Counted from the stretch's first letter, positions 26,060-34,552 are shown. The stretch: 64,000 bases of DNA from Paludisphaera rhizosphaerae (GCF_011065895.1 NZ_JAALCR010000017.1:102865-166864), one strand, 5' to 3'. Notes: a model not told the origin generated them from the sequence alone. Program-made: numbers and translations.

Positions 26060-26449
26060 GTGATGCAGGCATACGACGAATCCCGCGCCCTGCGATTCTA
26101 TCTGTTCGACCATTGCCCCGAGCTGCTGACGCCCGAGGAGAGGCTCATCGTTCGGGACGCGAGGCTCGGCCGGTCCATCCTCGCGTACAAAGAGGGCGGA
26201 GAACCAAGGTTGGCCGTCATGCTGGGGCGGAAGCTCCATGATCCCGAGTTCGCGAGCCTCGACGAACAGGCTCTCGACGCCCGAGAGATGTCGCTTGCTC
26301 GTGCGGTCCTCGCCCGTGTGGGCGACGAGGTCGTTCAACGATGCGGGCGATGCGGTCGAATCCTGAATACGCCGCGGGCCCAGCAGTGCTTTCTCTGCGG
26401 TCACGACTGGCACAAAAAAGCAGGAGGGCCGGCGCCGGCCTCGGGCTGA
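26060..26449 (+). CDS. Hypothetical protein with C-terminal zinc ribbon
   Basis: About 129 residues. The N-terminal two thirds are helical (LRFYLFDHCPELLTPEERLI...ARLGRSILAYKEGG); near the C-terminus two CxxC knuckles (CGRC and CFLC) form a zinc ribbon of the rubredoxin-like kind. It may bind nucleic acid or another protein; no function is assigned. GTG at 26060 or ATG at 26063 can be the start; AAGAGGG precedes both. It begins 20 bp after the sulfatase stop, so co-transcription is likely though the functions look unrelated. Confidence 0.72.
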   Translation: MMQAYDESRALRFYLFDHCPELLTPEERLIVRDARLGRSILAYKEGGEPRLAVMLGRKLHDPEFASLDEQALDAREMSLARAVLARVGDEVVQRCGRCGRILNTPRAQQCFLCGHDWHKKAGGPAPASG

Positions 26450-26485
26450 GGCGCGTCGTCGGCCCTCCCCTCCGGCCTCGGCGAT

Positions 26486-27580
26486 TCACCAGCCCAGGCC
26501 TTCGGCGTCGCGGAGGAGCTGGTCGAGGCGCCGGTCGATGATCTGGTCCCGCGCTTCCTGGCGACGACGGGCGAGGTCCTTGAGCTTCTGGACCTTGGCT
26601 TCCAACTGATTCAGCTCCTCGTCGTAGCGATTTTGGCGGGCGTCAAACTCCTGGCCAAGTTGCTTTAAGACTGCCTGGCGAAGCATCTCCGACTCGTACG
26701 CCTGCTCCGGCGTCTTCTTCGGAAACTTTTGGAATTCGACGAGTTGCCGGCTCAGTTCCTGGATGACCGGGGTGCCTTTGAGGGGATCGAAGAAGCTGTC
26801 CCTGGGTTGGTTGATCTGGGGAAGCGTCTCGGGAACCGGCGGCGGCCAGGGGCCCTGGTACGTCACGCCGTCCGGGAGTTGCACGACTCGGCCGTTTGTT
26901 CCAGGGTCATTGGCGACCGGTCTGAACTGAATCGAACCAGCCTCGGATCGGTGCTCGAAGACCCCCTGGCCGACGTAGCGGAGCCCTTCCGGAAGCGTCA
27001 GGAGCTGCGTCGGGCCGCTGGCGACGTCCGGCGTGGACGGCGAAGGCGTCACGAGTTTCGCAGCCGAGCGCGGGCGGGTGGGACTGGGGAGTTCAGCGTC
27101 CATCTCGAAGGCGCTTTGCCTTGACCTGGGGGGAGCGGGTTGTCGCATCCTCGGCTGCGGGGGCGCAGTCGGGAAGGGCACAACCTCTTCAGAGCTGGCC
27201 GGATCCATCGCCGGCTGCGGGAGTTCGCTGGGAGGGCGGACAGGCGGGGCGTCGGGGGCCGCGGCCGGTTTGGGCGTCGGCAGAGCATCAGAGGGCGGTG
27301 CGATGTTGGGCGCAACCGGTGGCGCGGGCGGTTCCGTGGCCAGCGGCGGCGGGGGGATGTTGGGGAGCGGCGCGTCCTTGGGCGGCTCCTGGAGTGAGGT
27401 TCGGAGAATCCGAGCCCGTGATGCTAGCTTTGAGTCGAATGGGCTATACACGGCGGCCGGTTTCGGGCGAGAGATCAGCCCATACTCGGCGGCGAGCCGC
27501 GGTGCGGCCTGAAGGTTCAGCATGTGAACGGCGTTCAGCGCCAGCAGCGCGAAGGCCGCGGCGGCCAGGCTTCGTGTCAT
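26486..27580 (-). CDS. Proline-rich exported protein with C-terminal coiled coil
   Basis: A 364-residue protein, family unknown. A signal peptide or anchor (SLAAAAFALLALNAVHML) is followed by a long Pro/Ala-rich, probably extended region (residues ~55-160), a small domain with LTLPEGLRYVGQGVFEHRSE and VVQLPDGVTYQGPWPPP (two similar 'LPxGxxYxG' segments), and a C-terminal charged coiled coil of about 80 residues. It could span the periplasm or cell envelope. The ATG at 27580 has GGAG about 8 bases upstream. A copy of the palindromic dispersed repeat lies 54 bp upstream of this start. Confidence 0.75.
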   Translation of the reverse strand: MTRSLAAAAFALLALNAVHMLNLQAAPRLAAEYGLISRPKPAAVYSPFDSKLASRARILRTSLQEPPKDAPLPNIPPPPLATEPPAPPVAPNIAPPSDALPTPKPAAAPDAPPVRPPSELPQPAMDPASSEEVVPFPTAPPQPRMRQPAPPRSRQSAFEMDAELPSPTRPRSAAKLVTPSPSTPDVASGPTQLLTLPEGLRYVGQGVFEHRSEAGSIQFRPVANDPGTNGRVVQLPDGVTYQGPWPPPVPETLPQINQPRDSFFDPLKGTPVIQELSRQLVEFQKFPKKTPEQAYESEMLRQAVLKQLGQEFDARQNRYDEELNQLEAKVQKLKDLARRRQEARDQIIDRRLDQLLRDAEGLGW

Positions 27581-27634
27581 GGCGACGGCTCCAGGGAAGA
27601 ATATCGGAATTCCCACGAACTTCGATCCGACTGG

Positions 27635-27731
27635 GTGCCATGCCCACGCTTGTCGTGGGCATGCGATCGACGACGGTCTCGCCGTTGCTCCTCACCGGTC
27701 CATGGCCACGACGAGCTTGGCCATGCAACCC
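27635..27731 (+). repeat. Palindromic dispersed repeat, copy 2
   Basis: About 97 bp with terminal hairpins (CATGCCCACG...CGTGGGCATG at about 27639-27663 and GGCCA...TGGCC near 27703-27724). It aligns with the reverse complement of 12401-12495. Its GTGCCATG end faces the start codon of the gene at 27580, 54 bp away, the same arrangement as in copy 1. Confidence 0.8.
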
Positions 27732-27766
27732 GGATTGAAGATAGCAACATAAGAGAATATTGTTGG

Positions 27767-29233
27767 TCATCGCGGCGCGGCGATCGAGCGTTCGAGCACT
27801 TCCGCCTCGCGCTTCAGGTCGTCGATCATCTGCGAGATTGCGTCTCCTTCGGTCGAGGCCTCGCGGTCGTTCGCGATCCGGTCGGCCTCGGCGTCGGCCT
27901 CTCGGAGGCGGTCGGGGAGGGCGGCGATCTCGGACCAGACGGGGGGCGGCGACGAGGTTGAATCGGCGGCCGCTTCCTCGGGGATCGTTCGGTGGATCGA
28001 CATCACCGGCGTCGGCACCGGTCGTGACCGCATCCAGAACAGGCCGGCTGCGATCGTCGCCAGGACGGCCAGGGCGATCAACTCGCGACGAAGTCTCTTG
28101 ATTCGGTTGGTTCGTGGGCTCGCCAGACCGGTGGGCAGGGGGGCGGTCAGCGGCTGCTGGACGTGGGCCAGGCAGCGTTCGAGGACGTCGGCGACCTCGG
28201 CGGCGTCAGCGAAGCGGTCGGCCGGGTCCTTGGCGAGCAGGCGGTCGACGATCGTCTCGAACCACGCGGGGACGTCCGGGTTGACCTCGCGGAGCGGGCG
28301 GTGGGGGTCGTCGCAGACCCGACGGAGGACGCCCAGCGGGGTCTCGGCGCGGAACGGGGGGCGACCGGCCGCGGCGGCGTAGAGCGTGCTCCCCAGGCTG
28401 AAGAGGTCCGCCCGGTGGTCGATCGATCCGCCCGAGGCCTGTTCCGGGGCCATGTAGTGAGGCGTCCCGGCGATCACGCCGCTGCGGGTGACGGCGGCGT
28501 CGGCCACGGCGCGGGCCAGGCCGAAGTCGGTCAGGCGGACCCGTTCCACGCCGTCTTCCAGCAGGATGTTGGCCGGCTTCACGTCGCGGTGGACGATCCC
28601 CTGCGCGTGGGCCGCGGCCAAACCGGCGGCGGTCTGGCGGCCGATGCGGAGGATCTCCGCCAGCCCCAGCGGACCGAAGCGGTCGATCCGCTCCTGGAGC
28701 GAGCGGCCGGGGACGTACTCCATCACCAGGAACGGCGGAGCGAACGACTCGACGACCGAGAAGACCGAGACGACGTGCTCGTGCACCACGGCCGCCGCCG
28801 CACGGGCCTCGCGGAGGAACCGCCGCCGCGAAGCCCCGCACGTCGCCAGCGGGGCGGAGAGGACCTTGATCGCCACGTTCCGCCCCAGGGCCGGATCGTG
28901 GGCCTTGAGCACCACGCCCATCCCTCCCCGGCCGAGCACGCCCCGCACCTCGTAAGTCCCCAGCCGGCCCAGGGAATCGGGCCAGTCGGAAGGGGCGAGG
29001 AAGTCGAGCGACTCCGGGACGACGGCGGCTTCCTCCTCGTCCTCGTCGCGCTCGGCCTCGTGACGGACGCCGGCCAGGCAGGCGTCGGTGCGGACGAGGC
29101 GGTCCAGCTCGTCTCGGCATCGGGCGCAGGAGTCGAGGTGCCGCTCCAGGACGGCCAGCTCGCCGGCCGGGAGGTCGTCCCAGTCGAGGGCCCAGAGCCG
29201 GGCCGGGTCACAGGGCGTCGGAGTCGTGGGCAT
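27767..29233 (-). CDS. Serine/threonine protein kinase with N-terminal zinc-finger anti-sigma motif
   Basis: A 488-residue Hanks-type kinase. Residues 25-45 contain HLDSCARC (His32, Cys36, Cys39), the HxxxCxxC signature of zinc-finger anti-sigma (ZAS) domains. The kinase domain (about 93-365) has GRGGMGVVLK, Lys123 in VAIKVL, HRDVKPANIL (215-224), DFGLA (236-240) and GTPHYMAPEQ. A transmembrane helix follows (LIALAVLATIAAGLFWM, ~390) and a short outer domain with a helical end. The ATG at 29233 lies inside the 3' end of the ECF sigma gene (26-bp overlap), so translation is coupled. It probably controls that sigma factor and may sense an envelope signal. Confidence 0.93.
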   Translation of the reverse strand: MPTTPTPCDPARLWALDWDDLPAGELAVLERHLDSCARCRDELDRLVRTDACLAGVRHEAERDEDEEEAAVVPESLDFLAPSDWPDSLGRLGTYEVRGVLGRGGMGVVLKAHDPALGRNVAIKVLSAPLATCGASRRRFLREARAAAAVVHEHVVSVFSVVESFAPPFLVMEYVPGRSLQERIDRFGPLGLAEILRIGRQTAAGLAAAHAQGIVHRDVKPANILLEDGVERVRLTDFGLARAVADAAVTRSGVIAGTPHYMAPEQASGGSIDHRADLFSLGSTLYAAAAGRPPFRAETPLGVLRRVCDDPHRPLREVNPDVPAWFETIVDRLLAKDPADRFADAAEVADVLERCLAHVQQPLTAPLPTGLASPRTNRIKRLRRELIALAVLATIAAGLFWMRSRPVPTPVMSIHRTIPEEAAADSTSSPPPVWSEIAALPDRLREADAEADRIANDREASTEGDAISQMIDDLKREAEVLERSIAAPR

Positions 29234-29816
29234 GGGATTGGTCCTGAATCTTGCGACGGATCTTGGCGAGGGTCCGGCTGCGGGCGATGTAGACCGCCCC
29301 GACCGAGGTCCCCAACTCGGCTGCGACGTCCGCCGGGCTGCGACCTTCGATCGCCGTCTGCTCGAAGGCCCGCCAGGCCGAGGACGTGGATTCGCGGCGG
29401 ACCTCCTCGCAGGCCCACTGGAAGAGCCTCCGGCGGTGCTCGCGCTCGAAGAGGGCGGTGGCGGACGGATCCTCGGTCGGCGAGGCTTCCAGGAGCGCGA
29501 TGATGCTGGTGCGCCCGCTCCCCCTGGGTTGATGCTTCCCCCGGCTGAGGAAGTTGACCAGCAAGTTCCGGGCGATCGCCGAGAGCCAGCCGCGGAAGCT
29601 CCCCCGCGCCGGCTCCCAGCGATGGACGGCCCCGGCGACGGCGCGGAAGACCTCCTGGCAGACGTCGCGGGCGTCGGCGTCCTGCAACCCCTTGCGCCGA
29701 GCCAGGCGCAGCACGAGCGGCTCATAGAGCGTCACGAACTCATGCCAGGCGCGCGAATCCTCCGCGTCCCCCAGCCTGACGATCAGCGACCGCCGCGTCT
29801 CCGGCGACTCGTCCAT
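29208..29816 (-). CDS. ECF-type RNA polymerase sigma factor
   Basis: A 202-residue sigma-70 family ECF factor. Region 2 is visible as FVTLYEPLVLRLARRKGL...ARDVCQEVFRAV and WLSAIARNLLVNFL; region 4 as AFEQTAIEGRSPADVAAELG and SVGAVYIARSRTLAKIRRKI. It belongs to the planctomycete ECF groups normally encoded next to Ser/Thr kinases. The ATG at 29816 has GGGAGGG at good distance; the ATG-like start further upstream (29843) is less likely. Its 3' end overlaps the kinase gene by 26 bp. Confidence 0.93.
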   Translation of the reverse strand: MDESPETRRSLIVRLGDAEDSRAWHEFVTLYEPLVLRLARRKGLQDADARDVCQEVFRAVAGAVHRWEPARGSFRGWLSAIARNLLVNFLSRGKHQPRGSGRTSIIALLEASPTEDPSATALFEREHRRRLFQWACEEVRRESTSSAWRAFEQTAIEGRSPADVAAELGTSVGAVYIARSRTLAKIRRKIQDQSHAHDSDAL

Positions 29817-29951
29817 GCTCGGCCCTCCCGACCGACTATACACAGGCCGACGCGAAGTCTTTCAGGGATTAATCTCTGGCGGTGTCGAGTCGTAGGGCTA
29901 TCATGAGGTGCATGCTTGGCGTCAGGCGGTTTCGTAGGAACATCTCCACCC

Positions 29952-30800
29952 ATGCCGACTCCCGCTGGAATCTGGAGGCCCACGGAGATTCGCTACTTCA
30001 TCGAGTCCTGGGATACAGGGACCGAGGTGGCGCTGGTCGCGACGGACGCGGGGAACGGCTATATCAAGGCCCTGGGGAATCGCGGGGGAGAACACTGCCT
30101 GGCGTGCGAATGGGTGGGCACCAATCTGGCCCGCTGGTTCGGATTGCCGACGTTTGACTTCACGCTGATCGAGGTGACGGACGTCGACGAAATCCCATTC
30201 AAATCCGGCGCGGCGGCGCAGCCGGGGCCGGCGTTCATCACAAGGGCCGAGTCCGGCGAGCCGTGGAGCGGCAAGGCGGTTCAACTCGGTAAGGTCGTCA
30301 ACCCTCGTGACGTCTCGCGGTTGATCGTCTTCGATACGTGGGTCCTGAACTGCGACCGATACGCGCCGAACAAACGACGGAAGCCGAATTACAACAACGT
30401 CTTCCTGAGCGCCGAGGCCCCGGAAGGGCGTTTGGTGCTCAAGGCCATGGATCACACGCACGTTTTCACCTGTGGCCGTGACATCACTCCCAGGGTCGCA
30501 GACATCGATCACGTGAAAGACGAAGACTGCTACGGTTGCTTCCCTGAGTTTCGCAAGCTGATTCAACTGGAAGCGTTTCGTGAAGCACTCGACGACCTGG
30601 CGTCACTCGATCGGTTGGTCGTCGAGGAGGTTGTGCGATCCATCCCCGCAGAATGGGGAGTCTCAGAAAAGGCCCGGCAGGCGCTGGTCAAACTGATCGA
30701 GGAAAGGGCCCGCTACTTGAGCAGCAACCGGACCGGTATAATGGGCATGCACCTCTTGCAGCAGGGGTTGGACCTTCCCGAGTCTGGAGAGGGATCATGA
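29952..30800 (+). CDS. HipA-like kinase domain protein
   Basis: A 282-residue protein resembling the stand-alone HipA-like kinase family (the 'HipA_2' type) rather than full HipA. Visible blocks are GYIKALGNRGGEHCLACEWVG (nucleotide-binding region), RLIVFDTWVLNCDR with NYNNVFL (catalytic loop Asp and Asn) and LKAMDHTHVF (metal-binding Asp). It may phosphorylate a cellular target and thereby slow growth, as HipA does with glutamyl-tRNA synthetase, but that is not shown for this subfamily. No HipB-like antitoxin is next to it. The stop overlaps the start of the DUF3037 gene (ATGA), and the pair recurs in bacterial genomes. No clear ribosome binding site precedes ATG 29952. Confidence 0.8.
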   Translation: MPTPAGIWRPTEIRYFIESWDTGTEVALVATDAGNGYIKALGNRGGEHCLACEWVGTNLARWFGLPTFDFTLIEVTDVDEIPFKSGAAAQPGPAFITRAESGEPWSGKAVQLGKVVNPRDVSRLIVFDTWVLNCDRYAPNKRRKPNYNNVFLSAEAPEGRLVLKAMDHTHVFTCGRDITPRVADIDHVKDEDCYGCFPEFRKLIQLEAFREALDDLASLDRLVVEEVVRSIPAEWGVSEKARQALVKLIEERARYLSSNRTGIMGMHLLQQGLDLPESGEGS

Positions 30801-31615
30801 GCCCGTCGCGCGGGTACTACAGCCTCATACAGTACTGCCCCGACCTAGGCCGTCTTGAGGCGGTGAACGTCGGCGTACTCCTGTTTTGTCCCGATCGCGA
30901 GTTCCTGAAGGCTCGGATGTCTCGCGACAATTCCCGAGTACGTCAATTCTTTGGGGCGACCGCCTATGATGCGGACCGGTTGAACTCCTTCAAACGAGGC
31001 GTCGTGGATCGATTGGAGGTCGAAAGAGGCGACATCCGGAGCCTTGCCGATCTCGAAGGATTCATCGCGCGCCGCGCCAACGCCATCCAGATCACGCCGC
31101 CTCGGCCGATTAAGGTGACCGATCCCGAGGAGGACCTGGCAGCCCTGTATCGCGAGCTTGTGGACGGGAGGGCGGCGGGGGAGCGGGTCCGCAACATGAA
31201 AACCTATCTCGCTGATAAGTTTCGCGGCGCTGGTTTGGAGGACAAGATCGAGAGGGACGTCGTCGTTCAGGTGCCGATCTTCTCGTGCAAGCTGAAGATC
31301 CCCTACGGGTACCAGAACGGTCGCTTCAATTTGATTCGTCCGGCTCGATTCCAGTCCGACGATCCCAAGGGCGCAACGACGTCCGCCAGCCGATACGCCG
31401 TGGAAGGTCGCTCGATTTATGAGACCCCGGACCCGCGACGTGGCGAGCTCAGCCTAGTCATCGTCGGCGATTTCGGAACGCGGAAGGCTGAGAACCTACC
31501 CATCGTCCGGCGAATCCTCGAGTCGCATCACGTCGAGCTTTACGAACTGGAGCGAGTCGACGCGCTGGTCGAAACGATCCGTCGGACGGCGAAGGAATTG
31601 CCCGCGGCTTCCTAA
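30797..31615 (+). CDS. DUF3037 domain protein
   Basis: A 272-residue cytoplasmic protein with the DUF3037 N-terminal block (YYSLIQYCPDLGRLEAVNVGVLLF) and SLADLEGFIARRANAIQITPP. Function unknown. The C-terminal part ends with VIVGDFGTRKAENLPIVRRIL, LYELERVDALVETIR. Its ATG overlaps the TGA of the HipA-like gene by four bases, with GGAGAGGG upstream within that gene, so both proteins are made together. By analogy with toxin-antitoxin operons it may control or be the partner of the kinase; this is inference. Confidence 0.85.
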   Translation: MSPSRGYYSLIQYCPDLGRLEAVNVGVLLFCPDREFLKARMSRDNSRVRQFFGATAYDADRLNSFKRGVVDRLEVERGDIRSLADLEGFIARRANAIQITPPRPIKVTDPEEDLAALYRELVDGRAAGERVRNMKTYLADKFRGAGLEDKIERDVVVQVPIFSCKLKIPYGYQNGRFNLIRPARFQSDDPKGATTSASRYAVEGRSIYETPDPRRGELSLVIVGDFGTRKAENLPIVRRILESHHVELYELERVDALVETIRRTAKELPAAS

Positions 31616-31642
31616 TAGTCGAATCTTCCGCCTCGCTCAATC

Positions 31643-32743
31643 TCACGGTTTCGCGGCGGCGAGCTGGTCGATGTAGCGGCCGAGGGCGTTGAGGGTGAAG
31701 TAGGAATAACCCTCGACGCCCGCCTCGGCGGCGACGCGGCGGTAATCGAGGATGTCGCGGGCGCTGCGAACTGCGCCTCGGGTGGTCTTCACGCCCAGGG
31801 CGAAGGAGATTTCCCCCGGTTTTTTGAGGCTCCGATTGATCTTCAGGGCCTCGGTGAGCCGGTCTCGGAAGACGGTCAGGTAGCGGTCGCCGTACTCTTC
31901 GCGATAGCAGTATCCCGCGATGATCACTCGATCGATGATTCCCTCGTCGACCCAGGTCGGCCAGGTCTGGGCGAGCATGGGATTCAGGACGACGTTGGGA
32001 CCCCAGGAGAAAACCCCCAGCCGGATGCCCGGCCGCGCGGCGCGGGCTTTCGTCGACAGCTCGCGGGTCAGGCCGGTGAGCGAGTCCTCACGGAAGCGCA
32101 AGGCCCGCGCGGATCGCTCGGCGACGGGGGCCGCTTCAAGGATCTTCGCAAGTTCCGCCTGGCCGGCCGGGTCGAGATCGATGGCTTGAAACGGGTACCG
32201 GAGATGCTCGAACCAGAGGGCGTCGGGCTGGAGGTCGCGGACGAGTTCCTCGATGAGCGAGCCGAGCCAGGCCCTTGCCTCGGGGTTCGCCGGGCTGAGG
32301 ACGCCCAGGGGGGCCCCGCCGTCCGGCCTGCGCAGGGCCCAATCGCCGTGGGTGACGAGGATGCCAGTCGGGTCATCCTCGCCGGAGGCGAGCGCCCAGA
32401 CGACCGGCTCGAACGACATCCCCCGGCGACGGGCCTCGTCCCTCAAGACGGCCAGCGGGTTCCAGCCGGCGACGATCGTCCCCGTGGCGATCTTGCTGGG
32501 CCAGAAGACGTCGCCGCGCATCGTGTTCGCGAACGGCATCACCGTATTGACGCCGATCTTGCGGGCGCTGTTCAACGCCTTCTGGATCGCCGCCCGACCC
32601 TCGTTCTCGGTCCGGCCCGCCACCAGAGGGCCGAGGAAGATGTAGGCGCCGCGCAGGGGCTTGTTCGGCGCCGCTTCCTCGGCGTGGAGGCAGGAGGATG
32701 CGAGAAGGAGGATCGCGAACCACGCCGCGCGTGAAGTCGTCAT
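31643..32743 (-). CDS. Secreted GHL10-like hydrolase, short form
   Basis: A 366-residue exported protein with a signal peptide (FAILLLASSCLHAEE) and a TIM-barrel-like domain related to the GHL10/DUF4015 hydrolases: LRGAYIFLGPLVAGR, NTVMPFANTMRGDVFWPS, DEARRRGMSFEPVVWALASG, LQPDALWFEHLRYPF (the probable active-site strand) and GIRLGVFSWGPNVVLNP. The substrate is unknown. The ATG at 32743 has GAGGGA upstream and lies 29 bp after the DUF1080 gene stop, suggesting a polysaccharide-degradation operon together with that gene. Confidence 0.82.
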   Translation of the reverse strand: MTTSRAAWFAILLLASSCLHAEEAAPNKPLRGAYIFLGPLVAGRTENEGRAAIQKALNSARKIGVNTVMPFANTMRGDVFWPSKIATGTIVAGWNPLAVLRDEARRRGMSFEPVVWALASGEDDPTGILVTHGDWALRRPDGGAPLGVLSPANPEARAWLGSLIEELVRDLQPDALWFEHLRYPFQAIDLDPAGQAELAKILEAAPVAERSARALRFREDSLTGLTRELSTKARAARPGIRLGVFSWGPNVVLNPMLAQTWPTWVDEGIIDRVIIAGYCYREEYGDRYLTVFRDRLTEALKINRSLKKPGEISFALGVKTTRGAVRSARDILDYRRVAAEAGVEGYSYFTLNALGRYIDQLAAAKP

Positions 32744-32772
32744 GGCGTTAGTCCCTCGCGCTCGAAGGCGGT

Positions 32773-33507
32773 TCAGGGCAACTCACGGATGCGGAGGTTC
32801 TTGAACTCCAGGGGCGAGCCCTCGGCCTCCAGGCAGAGGAAGCCCTCGGCGGGCAGGCACTCGGCGCCGCCGGAAACCTCCTCGCCGTTGACCCACAGGC
32901 GGATCTCGCCGTTGATCCCGCGGACGTAGTAGTGGTTCCACTCGTTCAGCCCGCGCGATCGATTCTTGGTTGGGAAACTGCGCGAGCCGTTGGGTGAGAG
33001 GGGCGGGAAGGGCTTCATCTTGGAGGTCCCCACCGGGAAGACGTCGCCGTTGGTGGTGAACCAGTCGGGCTTCTTGCCGGTGCTCTTCTGATACTGCTCG
33101 GCGTAGCCGTGATCGAGGATCTGAACCTCGATCCCCCCCGGCGGCAGGTGGCCCGGCTTCAGTCCGTCGAGAGCCTTTTCCGGGGCCCAGACGAACACCC
33201 CCGAATTGCCGCCCGACTTCAGGTGCCGCCATTCGACGACCAGCTCGAAGTTCTTCACCGGCGTCTTGGTCCGGATCACCCCCACGGGCGTCCCCTTGCA
33301 GTGGATCTCGGCCTTGTCGTCCAGGAATTTCCAGGTGTCGGGCTCGTCGTTGACGTGCGCGAAGTCGGCTTCCTTCAACGGCCGCCAGCCTGGGCCGAGG
33401 CCGACGATCAATTCGCCGGGCGTGCGATCGACCTTTGCGGCCGGCTCCTGGGCGAGGGCCAGTGTGGGCATCGAGAGGAACAGGAAGAGACGGGCGGCTC
33501 GCTTCAT
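32773..33507 (-). CDS. DUF1080 (3-keto-disaccharide hydrolase-like) secreted protein
   Basis: A 244-residue secreted beta-jelly-roll protein of the DUF1080 family, expanded in planctomycetes and linked to sugar hydrolysis (3-keto-glucoside/disaccharide hydrolases in related Bacteroidetes). Signal peptide FLFLSMPTLALAQ; domain landmarks NFELVVEWRHLKSGGNSGVF, GIEVQILDHGYAEQYQKSTG, WNHYYVRGINGEIRLWVNGE and FKNLRIREL. AGGACG lies before the ATG at 33507. It lies between the beta-lactamase-like gene (46 bp upstream) and the short GHL10-like gene. Confidence 0.9.
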   Translation of the reverse strand: MKRAARLFLFLSMPTLALAQEPAAKVDRTPGELIVGLGPGWRPLKEADFAHVNDEPDTWKFLDDKAEIHCKGTPVGVIRTKTPVKNFELVVEWRHLKSGGNSGVFVWAPEKALDGLKPGHLPPGGIEVQILDHGYAEQYQKSTGKKPDWFTTNGDVFPVGTSKMKPFPPLSPNGSRSFPTKNRSRGLNEWNHYYVRGINGEIRLWVNGEEVSGGAECLPAEGFLCLEAEGSPLEFKNLRIRELP

Positions 33508-33553
33508 CGCTGGGCGTCCTGGGGTGTTGGGAAACGGTGGGGGCGAAAGGAGA

Positions 33554-34444
33554 TTATCGGCCGACGACTTCCTCGTAGGCGGCGCGGGCGATCTCGGCGA
33601 CGACCTTGCGCGCGGCGTGGTCGGCCTCGATCCCTCGGGTCATGACCACCAGCACGAACGGCTTGCGGCCGGGCGGCTCGACGACGGCGGCGTCGTGGTA
33701 GACGTTGGTGATCGAGCCCGTCTTGTGAGCGACGACCGTCCCCTTCGGCAGGCCCGCGGGGATGCCGTCGTTGAACTTCTGGGCCCGGAGGACGTCCATC
33801 ATGGCGGCGTCGGCCGTCTTGGAGACGGCGGTCCCCTCGGCGAGGCGGGTCAGGATGGTCATCAGCCCCCGCGCCGTGCCGACGTTGTTCATGCCGGCGG
33901 CGAACGCCTTGTCGTCCTCGACTCCCCGCAGCACCTTCAGATCGCCGGCGTCGAGCTTCTTCATGAAGTTGGTGACGTTCACCGCCCCGAGCTTCTCGAT
34001 GAGAATGTTGGTGGCCAGGTTGCTGCTCTCGGTGATCATCAGTAAGACGAGTTCCCGCACCGCCGCCTTGCCGCCGATCCGCTTGTAGAGCGTCGTCTCG
34101 GAGTCGTCGGCGGCGTCGAGCGTGTAGGGGCTGCCGTCAACGAGGCTGGCGAACTGATTCTTGATCTCGAGTTGGTCGTCGAGCTTGATGAGTCCCGCCT
34201 CGGCCTGCCGGTAGGCTTCCAGCATAACGGGCACCTTCATGGTGCTGGCGGGGTGGATCGGTTCATCGGCTCGGATCAGGTGCGCTCGGCCCGTTTCCAG
34301 GTCGTGGAGGGCGATCTCGACGACGGCCCCGGAACCATACGGGGCGATGACGGTGTGGACCTTGTCGTCGAACGTCGCCTTCTGGGACTCAAAGGCGCAC
34401 GCGGCGAGCAAATAGACGTAGACGGCGAGCCAGGGTTTCGCCAT
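33554..34444 (-). CDS. Class A beta-lactamase-like serine hydrolase lipoprotein
   Basis: A 296-residue exported protein. The signal peptide ends in a lipobox (VYLLAAC, Cys16). Active-site motifs of the serine beta-lactamase/PBP fold are present: STMK (Ser67, Lys70), SSN (139-141, the SDN position, in MITESSNLATNILI) and KTG (240-242, in VAHKTGSI). A glutamate in the omega-loop region (RGVEDDKAF, Glu175) may serve as the general base. The architecture fits class A enzymes, but many environmental homologues have other or untested activities, so resistance should not be assumed. ATG at 34444; the upstream extension is unlikely. Confidence 0.87.
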   Translation of the reverse strand: MAKPWLAVYVYLLAACAFESQKATFDDKVHTVIAPYGSGAVVEIALHDLETGRAHLIRADEPIHPASTMKVPVMLEAYRQAEAGLIKLDDQLEIKNQFASLVDGSPYTLDAADDSETTLYKRIGGKAAVRELVLLMITESSNLATNILIEKLGAVNVTNFMKKLDAGDLKVLRGVEDDKAFAAGMNNVGTARGLMTILTRLAEGTAVSKTADAAMMDVLRAQKFNDGIPAGLPKGTVVAHKTGSITNVYHDAAVVEPPGRKPFVLVVMTRGIEADHAARKVVAEIARAAYEEVVGR

Positions 34445-34552
34445 GAATCGGGCCCTCGACGGATGCTGATGCGATCGCAATCCGGATAGTTGATGCAAGG
34501 GCCGTGAGTATAGCGGCCCGTCGCGGCCCGATCCACGGTGAGTCGAACCTTC

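Noticed and set aside
33554..34444. Calling the serine hydrolase an antibiotic-resistance gene
   Set aside because: Fold motifs are not proof of beta-lactam hydrolysis; environmental homologues often lack it.
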